A DNA stretch of 64,000 nucleotides from RYN-230 sp036497945 (GTDB taxonomy: Bacteria > Actinomycetota > Actinomycetes > Streptosporangiales > Streptosporangiaceae): the NCBI GenBank assembly GCA_036497945.1, contig DASXIN010000051.1, forward strand, positions 14,457-78,456, given 5' to 3'. A program made the position numbers and the translations under genes. This document shows, in pieces, positions 23,281 to 31,168 of this stretch. Below the pieces are notes generated by a model. The model did not search any database, was not told where the DNA came from, and saw only the letters and a program-made list of their open reading frames with translations. The first letter of the stretch is position 1, and each line of letters opens with the position of its first letter.

Positions 23281-25035
23281 ATGCGAGCTGTCCCGTTCCC
23301 CCGGCCCCGCTGGCTCGCTGGGTCAGCCGTGGTCGCGGCCGCGGCGGCGCTGCTTCCGCTGGGCGCCGGATCGCCGGCTCAGGCCGCCCCGGCGGTTCCC
23401 ATCGCGGGCGGCAGCGTCCGCATCCCGCCGCCGGTGCACCGGGGCACGCTGCGCATCGCCGGGCGGGCCCGGGACGGGGCGGTGGTCAGCGCGGCTGGGC
23501 TGCGCTGGGCGCCGGCCCGGCTGCCGCGCGGGATGAAGCTGCTCAGCTTCGCGGTCGCGTACACCTGGCAGACCTGCCGGGCCAACGGGACGCACTGCGT
23601 GACCGCGTCGGACTCGACCGTGACCCCGTTCGCGGCCCGGCAGTACCGGCCCGGGCAGCCGGACACCGGCCGCCGGCTGCGGGTCACCGAGACCGCGGCC
23701 GAGGTGGTGGAGACCCAGCCGGCCACGTTCACGTTCAAGGTCATCCGCCGCTCGGTGAGCCGGCTGGCCGCTGCGCCGGTGCGCGCTTACCCACGGCATC
23801 AGGCCCCGACGGCGGAGTTCCTCAACGGCACCCCGGAACACGTCACTGGCTCGGACGCCGAGTACTTCCCGACCGGCGTTATGCATTACAACTCGGCGGA
23901 TGGGCGGCCGGCCCAGCAGTATCGGGTGGACCTCGGCCCGTGGCGGGCGCTGCCCAGCCGCCGGGTGTTCTACACCGGGCTGCTCCGGCCCGGCCCGCAC
24001 CAGGTGGCGGTCCGGACGGCCAACCACGCCGGGGCCAGCACCATCCGGTTCCGATGGCGAGTGGTGCCGCTGCCCGCGCCGCTGGCCTGCCAGGGCAGTT
24101 GCTGGTACCCGCCGCACCTGGCCGCCAACCACCATCCGATGCGCTGGGACTGGCAGATCGGCCGGGTCACCCCGCTGCAGCGGACCGGTAAGCACGCGGT
24201 GGACATCTACGACATCGATGGGTTCCTCACCACCCGGGCCGAGGTGCACGCGCTCGAGACCCGCTGGCAGGCGGCCACGCTGCCGCACCCGCGCACGGTC
24301 TGCTACCTGGACCTGGCCTGGGAGGATTACCGGCCGGACGGCAGCCCGTCACCGTGGGGCAGATACTTCCCGGCGGCGACGTTGGGCCACGTGTACTTCG
24401 GCTACCCCGAGGAGCGCTGGGTGGACTTCCGCCAGCTCAGCGCGCTGCAGCCGATGCTGCGCGAGCGGATCAGGATGTGCGCCCGGAAGGGCTTCGACGC
24501 GGTGGAACTGGACGACATCGACAGCTTCGACCCGCCGTCCACCACCGGGTTCCAGCTCACCCCGGGCGACGCGGAGAACTACCTGGCTTACGCGTTCAAC
24601 GAGGTGCACCGGTACGGGATGACCGCGCTGTGGAAGAACTCGCCGGTCCTGTCCTGGTGGGGCCGCCGCTACACGGACGGCGCGGTGGTCGAGGAGTGCT
24701 ACGTGTACAAGATGTGCACGGCCGCGCAGTTGCGCGGCAGCAGCCAGTACGGGATCACCTGCACCAGCCTGCACGGCGCGACCCCGTGCGGCTGGGACGA
24801 CTTCAGCACGGACCGGACCGCCCGCCAGCCCACCGGCAAATGGGTCGGCGAGGCCGAGTACTCGGCCGACCATTACGTGTGCAATCCGGGCCAGACCGGC
24901 CAGAAGTGCACCGGCCGGCGGTCCTTCGCCGCGTTCTGCGCGTCCGTCTACCAGCCGTCATACGGCTTCGCCGCGGTCAAGTTCGACGTGAACCTGGACG
25001 GGAAGATGTTCTTCCCGTGCCCGCACGGGTCTTGA
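23281..25035 (+). CDS. Secreted glycoside hydrolase family 114 (endo-alpha-1,4-polygalactosaminidase-like)
   Basis: 584 residues. A Sec signal peptide ends near residue 36 (GSPAQA-AP). The middle (about 40-270) has beta-rich Ig-like segments. From about 286 the GH114 domain reads WDWQIGRVTPL, DIYDIDGF, VCYLDLAWEDYRPDG, YPEERWVDFRQL and CARKGFDAVELDDIDSFD. GH114 enzymes hydrolyse alpha-1,4-galactosamine polymers such as fungal galactosaminogalactan. GAGGTG precedes the ATG. It ends at a strong hairpin shared with the kelch gene. Its position beside SIS, tagatose-type and GH4 genes fits a GalN polymer locus. Confidence 0.85.
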   Translation: MRAVPFPRPRWLAGSAVVAAAAALLPLGAGSPAQAAPAVPIAGGSVRIPPPVHRGTLRIAGRARDGAVVSAAGLRWAPARLPRGMKLLSFAVAYTWQTCRANGTHCVTASDSTVTPFAARQYRPGQPDTGRRLRVTETAAEVVETQPATFTFKVIRRSVSRLAAAPVRAYPRHQAPTAEFLNGTPEHVTGSDAEYFPTGVMHYNSADGRPAQQYRVDLGPWRALPSRRVFYTGLLRPGPHQVAVRTANHAGASTIRFRWRVVPLPAPLACQGSCWYPPHLAANHHPMRWDWQIGRVTPLQRTGKHAVDIYDIDGFLTTRAEVHALETRWQAATLPHPRTVCYLDLAWEDYRPDGSPSPWGRYFPAATLGHVYFGYPEERWVDFRQLSALQPMLRERIRMCARKGFDAVELDDIDSFDPPSTTGFQLTPGDAENYLAYAFNEVHRYGMTALWKNSPVLSWWGRRYTDGAVVEECYVYKMCTAAQLRGSSQYGITCTSLHGATPCGWDDFSTDRTARQPTGKWVGEAEYSADHYVCNPGQTGQKCTGRRSFAAFCASVYQPSYGFAAVKFDVNLDGKMFFPCPHGS

Positions 25036-25052
25036 CGGCGGCGAGCCGCTGA

Positions 25053-25082
25053 GGCCGGCCAGCCCCGGAGGGCTGGCCGGCC
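25053..25082. terminator. Bidirectional hairpin terminator between GH114 and kelch genes
   Basis: Perfect 13-bp arms GGCCGGCCAGCCC (25053-25065) and GGGCTGGCCGGCC (25070-25082) around a CGGA tetraloop, located between two convergent stops (25035 and 25100). Confidence 0.8.
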
Positions 25083-25099
25083 GGTCGGCTGCCCCCTCG

Positions 25100-26482
25100 T
25101 CAGCCGACCCGGACCTCGGCCTCGGCCGAGGCGATGCCGTTCGCTACCACGCGGAGGTCATACCGCCCGTGCGGCAGGCTGTTCGGCACGGTGAACCGGG
25201 TGTGCACGTGCCGCCGCCGGGTGGCCACAGCCATCGTGCTGTGCCCGTGTGTCCGGCAGTAGTGCACGTGCCCGTCCTCGCTGACCAGCCGCACGATCGG
25301 GTAGTTGGTCGCCATCGTGGCGTCGTCGCCGTACGCCACCGCCTGGGTCATCCCGTTGAACCGCTCCCCGTGGATCTCGTAGCTGTGGCCGGGTTCCAGG
25401 TCACGCTGGTGCTCGGTGATGCGCGGCCGCCACTCGTCGTCCGCCTCGCCCACCGGGGTGTAGATCTCCATCGCCGGGCTGCCCGCGCTGAACAGCACCT
25501 GGCCGGTGGGCAGCAGCAGCATCCGGCCGGTGAACACCTCGCCGCCCGCGTTGCCGGGCGCCGGCGCCGGGTCGAGCAGCTTGCCGTCGAACTCGAAGAA
25601 CTGCCCGTTCACCGCGAAGCCGCCGTTATTCGGCGCGGTGCCCGCCACGCACAGCACGTGGCCGTTGGGCAGCACGCAGCCCGGCGCGTCGTTGGCCTTG
25701 AGCGGCTGGCCGGGTGAGCTGTCCGGGAAATCGGGACCCTCGACCCAGTATCCGGGTGTGGCCGGATCGTGGTCCGGGTGGTACACGGCGGTGTGCCCGT
25801 TGCCGCCGACCTGGAACGCGGTGCCATCCGGGCGGAGCAGGCAGGGCCCGATCTCGATGGAGAAGTTGCTCTCGACCAGGGACTGCGGCGTCTGGCCGGC
25901 GCTGACCCAGGTGCCCGCGGAGCTCAGGTACTTCTCGGCGCTGGGCGGATCGGAGTTCTCCGGGGTCAGCACCGTGCCGTCGGGCAGCAGTGTGAAGCCC
26001 TCCTCCGAGCTCGGGTCGGCCTTGTTCCCGGTGGCGGTCCAGGTGTCGGTCTTCGGGTTGTACAGCGCGGTCCTGATGTCGTCGATCGAGCCGAGCAGCA
26101 CCCGCCCGTCGGGCAGCACGCAGCACGGCGCGTCGCCGATGTGCGTCCAGCCTGGCGTGCTGATCAGGTGCCAGGTGTTCGGCACCGGGTTGTAGATCTC
26201 GGCCCGGTTCCAGTCGTTCTGGCTGCCGTTGTGGTATTCGCCGCCCGCCACGAACACCCGGCCGTCGGCCAGCACGGCCGAGGCGTAGTACAGCCGCGAG
26301 TCGGTCATCGGGGCCAGCGGCGACCAGGTGCCGTTGGCGTAGTCGCCCCACTCGTCCGGGGTCAGCCGCCACCAGTCGGTGGCCCCCGAGTCCTGGCACA
26401 TCACGGTGCCGTCGGTGAGCAGGAGCATGGTGCTCGCGTTGAACGCGGGCTGGTTGGCAATCGGCTGCCAAGTACCGGGCAT
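25100..26482 (-). CDS. Kelch-repeat protein with C-terminal E-set domain (galactose-oxidase-like)
   Basis: 460 residues. Repeated blades such as ASAVLADGRVFVAGGEY, APCCVLPDGRVLLGS and CLLRPDGTAFQVGGNG form a beta-propeller. The tail from about 355 (RDLEPGHSYEIHGERF to the end) is an E-set domain like the galactose oxidase C-terminus, with CRTHGHST near where galactose oxidase places its copper His. The Tyr-Cys cofactor cannot be confirmed by eye. No signal peptide is visible and the start (GAGGGGGA 7 bases upstream) looks firm, so if exported it uses an unusual route. Convergent with GH114; an oxidase of galactose-type residues is possible. Confidence 0.8.
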   Translation of the reverse strand: MPGTWQPIANQPAFNASTMLLLTDGTVMCQDSGATDWWRLTPDEWGDYANGTWSPLAPMTDSRLYYASAVLADGRVFVAGGEYHNGSQNDWNRAEIYNPVPNTWHLISTPGWTHIGDAPCCVLPDGRVLLGSIDDIRTALYNPKTDTWTATGNKADPSSEEGFTLLPDGTVLTPENSDPPSAEKYLSSAGTWVSAGQTPQSLVESNFSIEIGPCLLRPDGTAFQVGGNGHTAVYHPDHDPATPGYWVEGPDFPDSSPGQPLKANDAPGCVLPNGHVLCVAGTAPNNGGFAVNGQFFEFDGKLLDPAPAPGNAGGEVFTGRMLLLPTGQVLFSAGSPAMEIYTPVGEADDEWRPRITEHQRDLEPGHSYEIHGERFNGMTQAVAYGDDATMATNYPIVRLVSEDGHVHYCRTHGHSTMAVATRRRHVHTRFTVPNSLPHGRYDLRVVANGIASAEAEVRVG

Positions 26483-26584
26483 GTCCGGTCCCCCTCGTGG
26501 TTTGCTGCTGTTACCCGGTCAGAGGGCGCTGCGCCGAGGTAGATACACTTCCGGTCCGGCTGGGCGGCCGGGGATGATGGCCAG

Positions 26585-28033
26585 ATGACGACCACGCCGG
26601 TTCCGGATGGGCTACTCGGCCGGGCCGGACTGCCCGCCGCCGAGGCGGCGGCCTGGGCCGCGGCGGTACCGGACCCGCACGGCCCGCTAGCTGCCGCGGC
26701 CGCGGCGCTCGGCCAGTTCCTGGCCGCCGGGCAGGAGCTCAGCAGCCGGCTGCCGGACCGGGCGCACCGCTCGGCCAGCCAGCAGGCCGCCCGCGACGCG
26801 CTCGCGACAGCCATGGACGGCGCCCGGGACAGCTTCCTGCGGGTGCACGCGGATGCCCTGTACGACGAGCTGACTGGTGGCTACACCCGGCCACTACGGC
26901 TGGCCGAACTGCTCGCCGCCGCGGCCGCCCGGGTGCCCGGCCTGGTGCCCGCCGCCGCGGACCTGGCCGCCGAGCGGGCCCGGCCGCTGGCCGAGAAGGA
27001 GGGCATCGAGTTCGCCCAGGGCCTGCTGGTGGGGCACGTGCTGGCCCGGCCACGGGGCGGGCGGCACCTGATCGGCGCGATGCTGCGCCCGCTGCCCGAG
27101 GCCATCGACCGGCTCGGCGAGCTGCGCACGGCCGGCACGGTGGATCTCGGCCCGGTCAAGGTCACCCGGCGCGGCCGGGCCGGCCTGCTGGAACTCTCCA
27201 ACCCGCAGCACCTGAACGCGGAAGACGACGTCACGCTGGGCCCGACCGAGTGCGCGGTGGACCTGATCCTGCTCGACCCGGACATCGACATCGGCGTCTT
27301 CCGGGGTGGCGCGGTTGATCACCCCCGGTACCCGGGGGTGCGCGTCTTCGGCTCCGGGCTCAACCTCACCCACCTCTACCGCGGGCAGCTCAGCTTCCTC
27401 TTCTACCTGGTGCGCGACCTCGGCTACGTGCACAAGATCTACCGCGGGATCGTCCCGCCCGGGACGGACGCCGAACTAGCCGGACTGGCCGGACGGGCCG
27501 GGGGGCTGACTGGCCGGCCCGGCACCAATCCTGAGGGCACCGTGGAGAAACTGTGGATCGCCGCAGTGCAGCGGTTCGCGGTGGGCGGTGCCTGCCAGTT
27601 GCTGCACGTCGTGGACCACGTGATCGCGACCCGCGGGTCGCGGCTGTTCCTGCCCGCCCGGAACGAGGGGATCATCCCCGGCGCGTCCAACCTCCGGCTG
27701 CCCCGCTTCGTCGGTGACCGGGCCGCCCGGCAGGCCATCCTGTCCGGGCGGCAGTGGGTCGCGGGCGAGCCGGACGCGGCGCTGCTGTGTGACGAGGTGG
27801 TGGAGCCCACCGCCATCGACCGGGCGGTGGACGCCCGGATCGACGCGCTCACCAACTCCGGGCTGGTCAACGCGGCCGCCAACCGGTGCACGCTGCGGGC
27901 GGGCCAGGAGCCGCTGGATCTGTTCCGCGAGTACATGGCCGCGTTCTCGGTGGAGCAGGCCCGCTGCCACCTGAGCCCGGCGCTGGTGCGCAACCTCGAG
28001 GTGCACTGGAACGCACGGGAGCGCACCGGCTGA
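26585..28033 (+). CDS. DpgC-like enoyl-CoA-hydratase-fold dioxygenase (orphan)
   Basis: 482 residues. About 200 mostly helical N-terminal residues precede a crotonase fold with LSNPQHLNAEDDVTLGPTE, VDLILLDPDIDIGVFRGG, HPRYPGVRVFGSGLNL, LGYVHKIYRG and IIPGASNLRLPRFVGDRAARQ, all typical of DpgC. DpgC is the cofactor-free 3,5-dihydroxyphenylacetyl-CoA 1,2-dioxygenase of the dihydroxyphenylglycine (glycopeptide antibiotic) route. No DpgA, DpgB, DpgD or NRPS genes are nearby. It could serve another aryl-acetyl-CoA pathway or be a relic of a cluster. The gene runs divergently from the kelch gene. Confidence 0.85.
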   Translation: MTTTPVPDGLLGRAGLPAAEAAAWAAAVPDPHGPLAAAAAALGQFLAAGQELSSRLPDRAHRSASQQAARDALATAMDGARDSFLRVHADALYDELTGGYTRPLRLAELLAAAAARVPGLVPAAADLAAERARPLAEKEGIEFAQGLLVGHVLARPRGGRHLIGAMLRPLPEAIDRLGELRTAGTVDLGPVKVTRRGRAGLLELSNPQHLNAEDDVTLGPTECAVDLILLDPDIDIGVFRGGAVDHPRYPGVRVFGSGLNLTHLYRGQLSFLFYLVRDLGYVHKIYRGIVPPGTDAELAGLAGRAGGLTGRPGTNPEGTVEKLWIAAVQRFAVGGACQLLHVVDHVIATRGSRLFLPARNEGIIPGASNLRLPRFVGDRAARQAILSGRQWVAGEPDAALLCDEVVEPTAIDRAVDARIDALTNSGLVNAAANRCTLRAGQEPLDLFREYMAAFSVEQARCHLSPALVRNLEVHWNARERTG

Positions 28034-28111
28034 CCGCCGCCCGGGAGCGCCCCCGGGTCCTGTCGGTACCCCGCCGCATAGTCGGGATACCGGCTACCTG
28101 AGGGAGGAACC

Positions 28112-28612
28112 ATGTGCTGGTTATGCGAACACTCGGAGGCGGCACCCCTCGACTACCTCGGTCACCTGCGCAGCCTCATCGGCAGCGACGGCTGGGCCGT
28201 GCAGGCGGTGCGGCGGGACCGGCTGCACCCGCCCTGGGCCTACACCGTCGGGCTCACCGAGCACGGCAAGCCGGAGCTGGCCGTCACCGGCCTGCCCAGC
28301 CGGCGGGCGGGGAGGCTGCTCGACGACGTCGCCGCGCACCTGCTGCATGCCACGCCGCCCGAACCAGGGGAACAGATCCCGCTGCTCGGCGGCCCGCTCA
28401 TCGAGATCGTCACGGTCACCGAACCAGCCGCCCACCTGCTGTGCGCGGCCGACCTGTACGGCCCGCAGATCCGGGCATTGCAGCTGGTGCACGCCGACGA
28501 TCGCGGCCACTGGCCGTGGGACCGCGGCTACCGCGGCGTCCGCGGCGGCCAGCCAGTTCTCGGCGTGCGGACCGCACGGCCGGGGACGGCGCCGGAACCT
28601 GGCCCGGGCTGA
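28112..28612 (+). CDS. DUF4262 domain protein
   Basis: 166 residues. The family is recognised from GWAVQAVRRDRLHPPWAYTVGL, GKPELAVTGLPSRRAGRLLDD and VHADDRGHWPWDRGYRG. The function of DUF4262 is unknown. An MCWLCEH start with a Cys pair (CWLC) may bind metal. AGGGAGGAACC precedes the ATG. The last 20 or so residues are Pro/Gly/Ala-rich. Confidence 0.85.
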   Translation: MCWLCEHSEAAPLDYLGHLRSLIGSDGWAVQAVRRDRLHPPWAYTVGLTEHGKPELAVTGLPSRRAGRLLDDVAAHLLHATPPEPGEQIPLLGGPLIEIVTVTEPAAHLLCAADLYGPQIRALQLVHADDRGHWPWDRGYRGVRGGQPVLGVRTARPGTAPEPGPG

Positions 28613-28643
28613 CCGACCGCGGCCGACGAGCTGAAGTATTGCC

Positions 28644-28667
28644 GTAGTGCAGTAAATACTGCACTAC
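28644..28667. promoter_or_regulatory. Perfect palindrome upstream of the ParA-like gene (operator or parS-like site)
   Basis: Two 11-bp arms, GTAGTGCAGTA and TACTGCACTAC, are separated by AA. It lies 66 bases before the ParA-like start in a locally A/T-rich stretch. It is too long and perfect to be chance in this composition, and has no U-tract to suggest a terminator. Only one copy was noticed. Confidence 0.65.
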
Positions 28668-28732
28668 TTACCCAAACAATCCAGCCCCGTCCGTGTCTAC
28701 CGAAAGGCCGCGGACGCTGCGATAATGCCTGG

Positions 28733-29608
28733 ATGACGGGGCTACGTCTCGCCCTGGCTAACTTGAAGCCGGGCACGGGGAAGACTACCTCGGCGGTCTG
28801 GCTGGCACACGTTTTCGCGCAAGCGGGCAACAGCGTGCTCCTGGTGGATGCCGATCCGTCGGGGAGTGCCCTCGAATGGTCAGATCTGGCGGCCATGTAT
28901 CCGCGTCTTTCGCTGTCCCAGGCGGCGTTCCCGTTCCGGATCGTCGCGCTGCCGTCCCGCGAACTGCATCGGCGCGTGCCGGAGATCGCCCGGGCGGACG
29001 ACGTGGTGATCATAGACACGCCGCAACTGGAGGACCACGCCAGCATCGCCCGGTCGGCGATGCGGTACGCGGACGAGATCCTGATCCCGTGCGGGCCGAC
29101 GCCGATCGAGATCAACCGCACCACACCAGTGCGCGAGGAGATCACCGACCTGGGCTCGGTCCGGGACAAGCCCCTGCGCTCGTCCATCCTGCTGAACCGC
29201 TGCATTACCCGGGCGCACTCCACGACCGACGCCCGGGAGGTGCTGGAGGGCCTCGGCTACGACGTGCTGGGCACCTCGGTGCCCCGGCTCGAGGTGTACG
29301 CGCAGAGCTTCGGCGTGCCGATCAGGCACCACGGCCTCGATATCTGGCGGAACGTGGCCCAGGACCTGGTTGAGCGGTGCCTGCCCCGGTGCACGATCCG
29401 GTCCTTAACGCACTGCGACCGGCCCGCCACCGCTGCCAGTCCGCGGTACTGGCAGCGGCGCGCGGGTGACGGCCGCTACCGGTTACTGGCGTTAGGCAAA
29501 GTGCTACATCCAGCCGCCGTCGGCGGCCAGGGTGGCGCCGCTGAGGTAGGCGGCGTCGGGCGAGACAAGGAAGGCGATCGCCGCGGCGATCTCCTCCGGT
29601 TCGGCTAG
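28733..29608 (+). CDS. ParA/MinD-family ATPase (C-terminal end doubtful)
   Basis: The frame is 291 residues. A deviant Walker A motif NLKPGTGKTTSAVWLAH (Lys12 and Lys17; Pro replaces the usual Gly-Gly), VLLVDADPSGSALEWS and VVIIDTPQLEDHASIA define a short ParA-like ATPase as in plasmid or ICE partition. The ATPase domain ends near LDIWRNVAQDLVERC (about base 29383). The remaining 70 residues look non-natural and overlap the convergent SDR gene by 105 bases, so the original stop may have been lost. No ParB gene is adjacent; the palindrome upstream is the only possible partner site. Confidence 0.75.
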   Translation: MTGLRLALANLKPGTGKTTSAVWLAHVFAQAGNSVLLVDADPSGSALEWSDLAAMYPRLSLSQAAFPFRIVALPSRELHRRVPEIARADDVVIIDTPQLEDHASIARSAMRYADEILIPCGPTPIEINRTTPVREEITDLGSVRDKPLRSSILLNRCITRAHSTTDAREVLEGLGYDVLGTSVPRLEVYAQSFGVPIRHHGLDIWRNVAQDLVERCLPRCTIRSLTHCDRPATAASPRYWQRRAGDGRYRLLALGKVLHPAAVGGQGGAAEVGGVGRDKEGDRRGDLLRFG

Positions 29609-30286
29609 CCGCCCGAGCGAGGCGTGCAGGCTGATCTGGGCCTGGGCCGACATGTTGTACCCGCGCAGCAGGGGGTGGGTGTAGTGCGGGGCGTTTTCGG
29701 TGGCCATGTCGGTGGCGGTGCCGCCGGGGGCGATGGCGTTGATCGCGATGTTCCGGGCGGCCAGCTCCGGGGCCAGGTTGCGGGCTAGCGCGACCACCGC
29801 TGCCTTGCTCGCCGCGTACAGACTGTGCTGGTAGATGGCGATGCCGTTGCTCACCGAGGACATCAGCACGATCCGCCCGCCGCCGGTCATCAGCGGCACC
29901 GCGGCTTGCACGGCGTACAGCTGGCCCGCCACGTTGGTGTCCAGCACCCGCCGGACGTCGTCCTCGGTGATGTCGGCCAGCGGCCCGAAGTACTCCACCC
30001 CGGCGTTGCTGACCAGCACGTCCAGCCCGCCCATCCGGTCCGCGGCCTGGCCGGCCACCTGGTGCGCCAGGGCCCGGTCGCGCACGTCACAGCGCAACGC
30101 GAACGCGGTACGGCCGGCCGCGGTGAGCTCGGCCACCAGCGCGTCGGCCAGCCCGGTGTTGCGGCGGTAGGTGATGGTGACGGCCGCGCCCTCGGCGGCC
30201 AGCCGGCGGGCCACCGCGGCCCCGATGCCCCGGCTGCCGCCCGTGATCAGCGCCCGGGTACTGGCGAAGCGTTCCATGACGGCCAT
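29504..30286 (-). CDS. Short-chain dehydrogenase/reductase (3-oxoacyl-ACP reductase-like)
   Basis: 260 residues, classical SDR. Cofactor motif ITGGSRGIG with TYRRN after beta-2, which favours NADPH; LVSNAGVEYFG; catalytic Ser in LMSSVS and YAASK with Tyr/Lys; tail SGATLAADGGWM. ATG 30286 or 30277 are both possible starts. Substrate unknown. Its 3' end overlaps the ParA-like frame on the other strand. Confidence 0.92.
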   Translation of the reverse strand: MAVMERFASTRALITGGSRGIGAAVARRLAAEGAAVTITYRRNTGLADALVAELTAAGRTAFALRCDVRDRALAHQVAGQAADRMGGLDVLVSNAGVEYFGPLADITEDDVRRVLDTNVAGQLYAVQAAVPLMTGGGRIVLMSSVSNGIAIYQHSLYAASKAAVVALARNLAPELAARNIAINAIAPGGTATDMATENAPHYTHPLLRGYNMSAQAQISLHASLGRLAEPEEIAAAIAFLVSPDAAYLSGATLAADGGWM

Positions 30287-30418
30287 TCTTTACCGAACGC
30301 CCGGCTATTTCCGGCCACCAGGCAAGAATGGCGCCCTCGGCTGGCGAGGCGGCTGCGTCGTCAAGGACCTCGAGACCGCGGACGGCGTCGCCGCCGCGGT
30401 CTGACCCCAGGACCGGGC

Positions 30419-30495
30419 CCGGCGGGATCAGTCCCGCCGGTCTGTTCGCGGGCCGTGGGTCGCTCAGGGCACCGAGACCGGGACACCGGTCTCGG
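30419..30495. terminator. Two adjacent perfect hairpins
   Basis: CCGGCGGGA-tcag-TCCCGCCGG (30419-30440) and CCGAGACCGG-gaca-CCGGTCTCGG (30472-30495). They sit between the SDR start and the AmiS stump (both minus strand) in about 300 bases with no gene. They would terminate readthrough from either side, and may once have followed the AmiS gene. Confidence 0.5.
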
Positions 30496-30591
30496 CCTGG
30501 TCCGCCGCGTCTGGGGCCGGGGGCAGTGTCCGGCGGGCGATGGGGCAGCAGCGCGACCACGGTGGCCGCGATGACCAGCAGCAGCAGCCAC

Positions 30592-30850
30592 CTAACTCCA
30601 CTCGCCGAGCAGCAGCAGGAAGCCCGGGATGGTGCAGGTGGTGAACGACAGGATCGCGTCAGCCAGCCGGTCAGCGGCGTGAGGCGGTTCTGGCCCAGCG
30701 CGAGCACCAGGAAGAACAGCGCCCACAGCACAGCCCATTGCAGCCACAGCACCCCGATCGTCGGGGCGCTGAACTTGACGATGTTGGTGATGCCGAACGC
30801 GGTGGCCATGATCGCCACCCAGGCGGAGTACCAGCCGAGCCCGGTGGCCC
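30592..30850 (-). pseudogene. AmiS/UreI amide-urea channel remnant
   Basis: The minus-strand frame reads GLGWYSAWVAIMATAFGITN and APTIGVLWLQWAVLWALFFL, then LTPLTGW, matching the C-terminal half of AmiS/UreI-type channels (GVIWLLWAVLWFLFFLLLGLG in relatives). After a one-base shift near 30665 it ends LADAILSFTTCTIPGFLLLL-GEWS and a stop. The first half of the gene is missing and no amidase or urease gene is nearby. Confidence 0.75.
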
Positions 30851-31129
30851 GCTATCGATCCACCGCAGGCGGAGCCGGGCCGCCACGTACGATGCGGCCG
30901 AAAATGGTCCTGACCAGAATCCGGCTTTTGCGAGATCTGCCCAGGTCAGCAGGAGGTTCCGGCACTCTCTCGGCGATGCCGCCCGCTGTCCTGTAGGCCG
31001 AACCACCCACAAGCCCCTGGCCGCACTAAGACACGCCGCCGCGCCGTTCCGGGTTTATCCCGCTTCAAGTACACTATTAGATTACTGGCGGTAAACATGG
31101 GGCGTCAGGCTGGTGTATTAGACGCGCTA

Positions 31130-31147
31130 CGTAACCGTACCGTTACG
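31130..31147. promoter_or_regulatory. Inverted repeat before the first XRE-DUF5753 gene
   Basis: CGTAAC-cgtacc-GTTACG lies 22 bases upstream of the TTG start chosen for the regulator, so it is well placed as an autoregulatory operator. Its position inside the longer possible reading frame is one reason for preferring the later start. Confidence 0.5.
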
Positions 31148-31168
31148 GTAGTTAGCTGGAGTCTTCAC

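Noticed and set aside
30301..30404. Plus-strand tail GWRGGCVVKDLETADGVAAAV before the hairpins, possible end of a gene
   Set aside because: No start, no upstream coding pattern and no family; it lies over the SDR promoter.
30087..30818. Apparent 243-residue minus-strand protein
   Set aside because: Only its first 50 or so codons are AmiS-like; the rest is a frameshifted continuation through hairpins and a shadow of the SDR gene.
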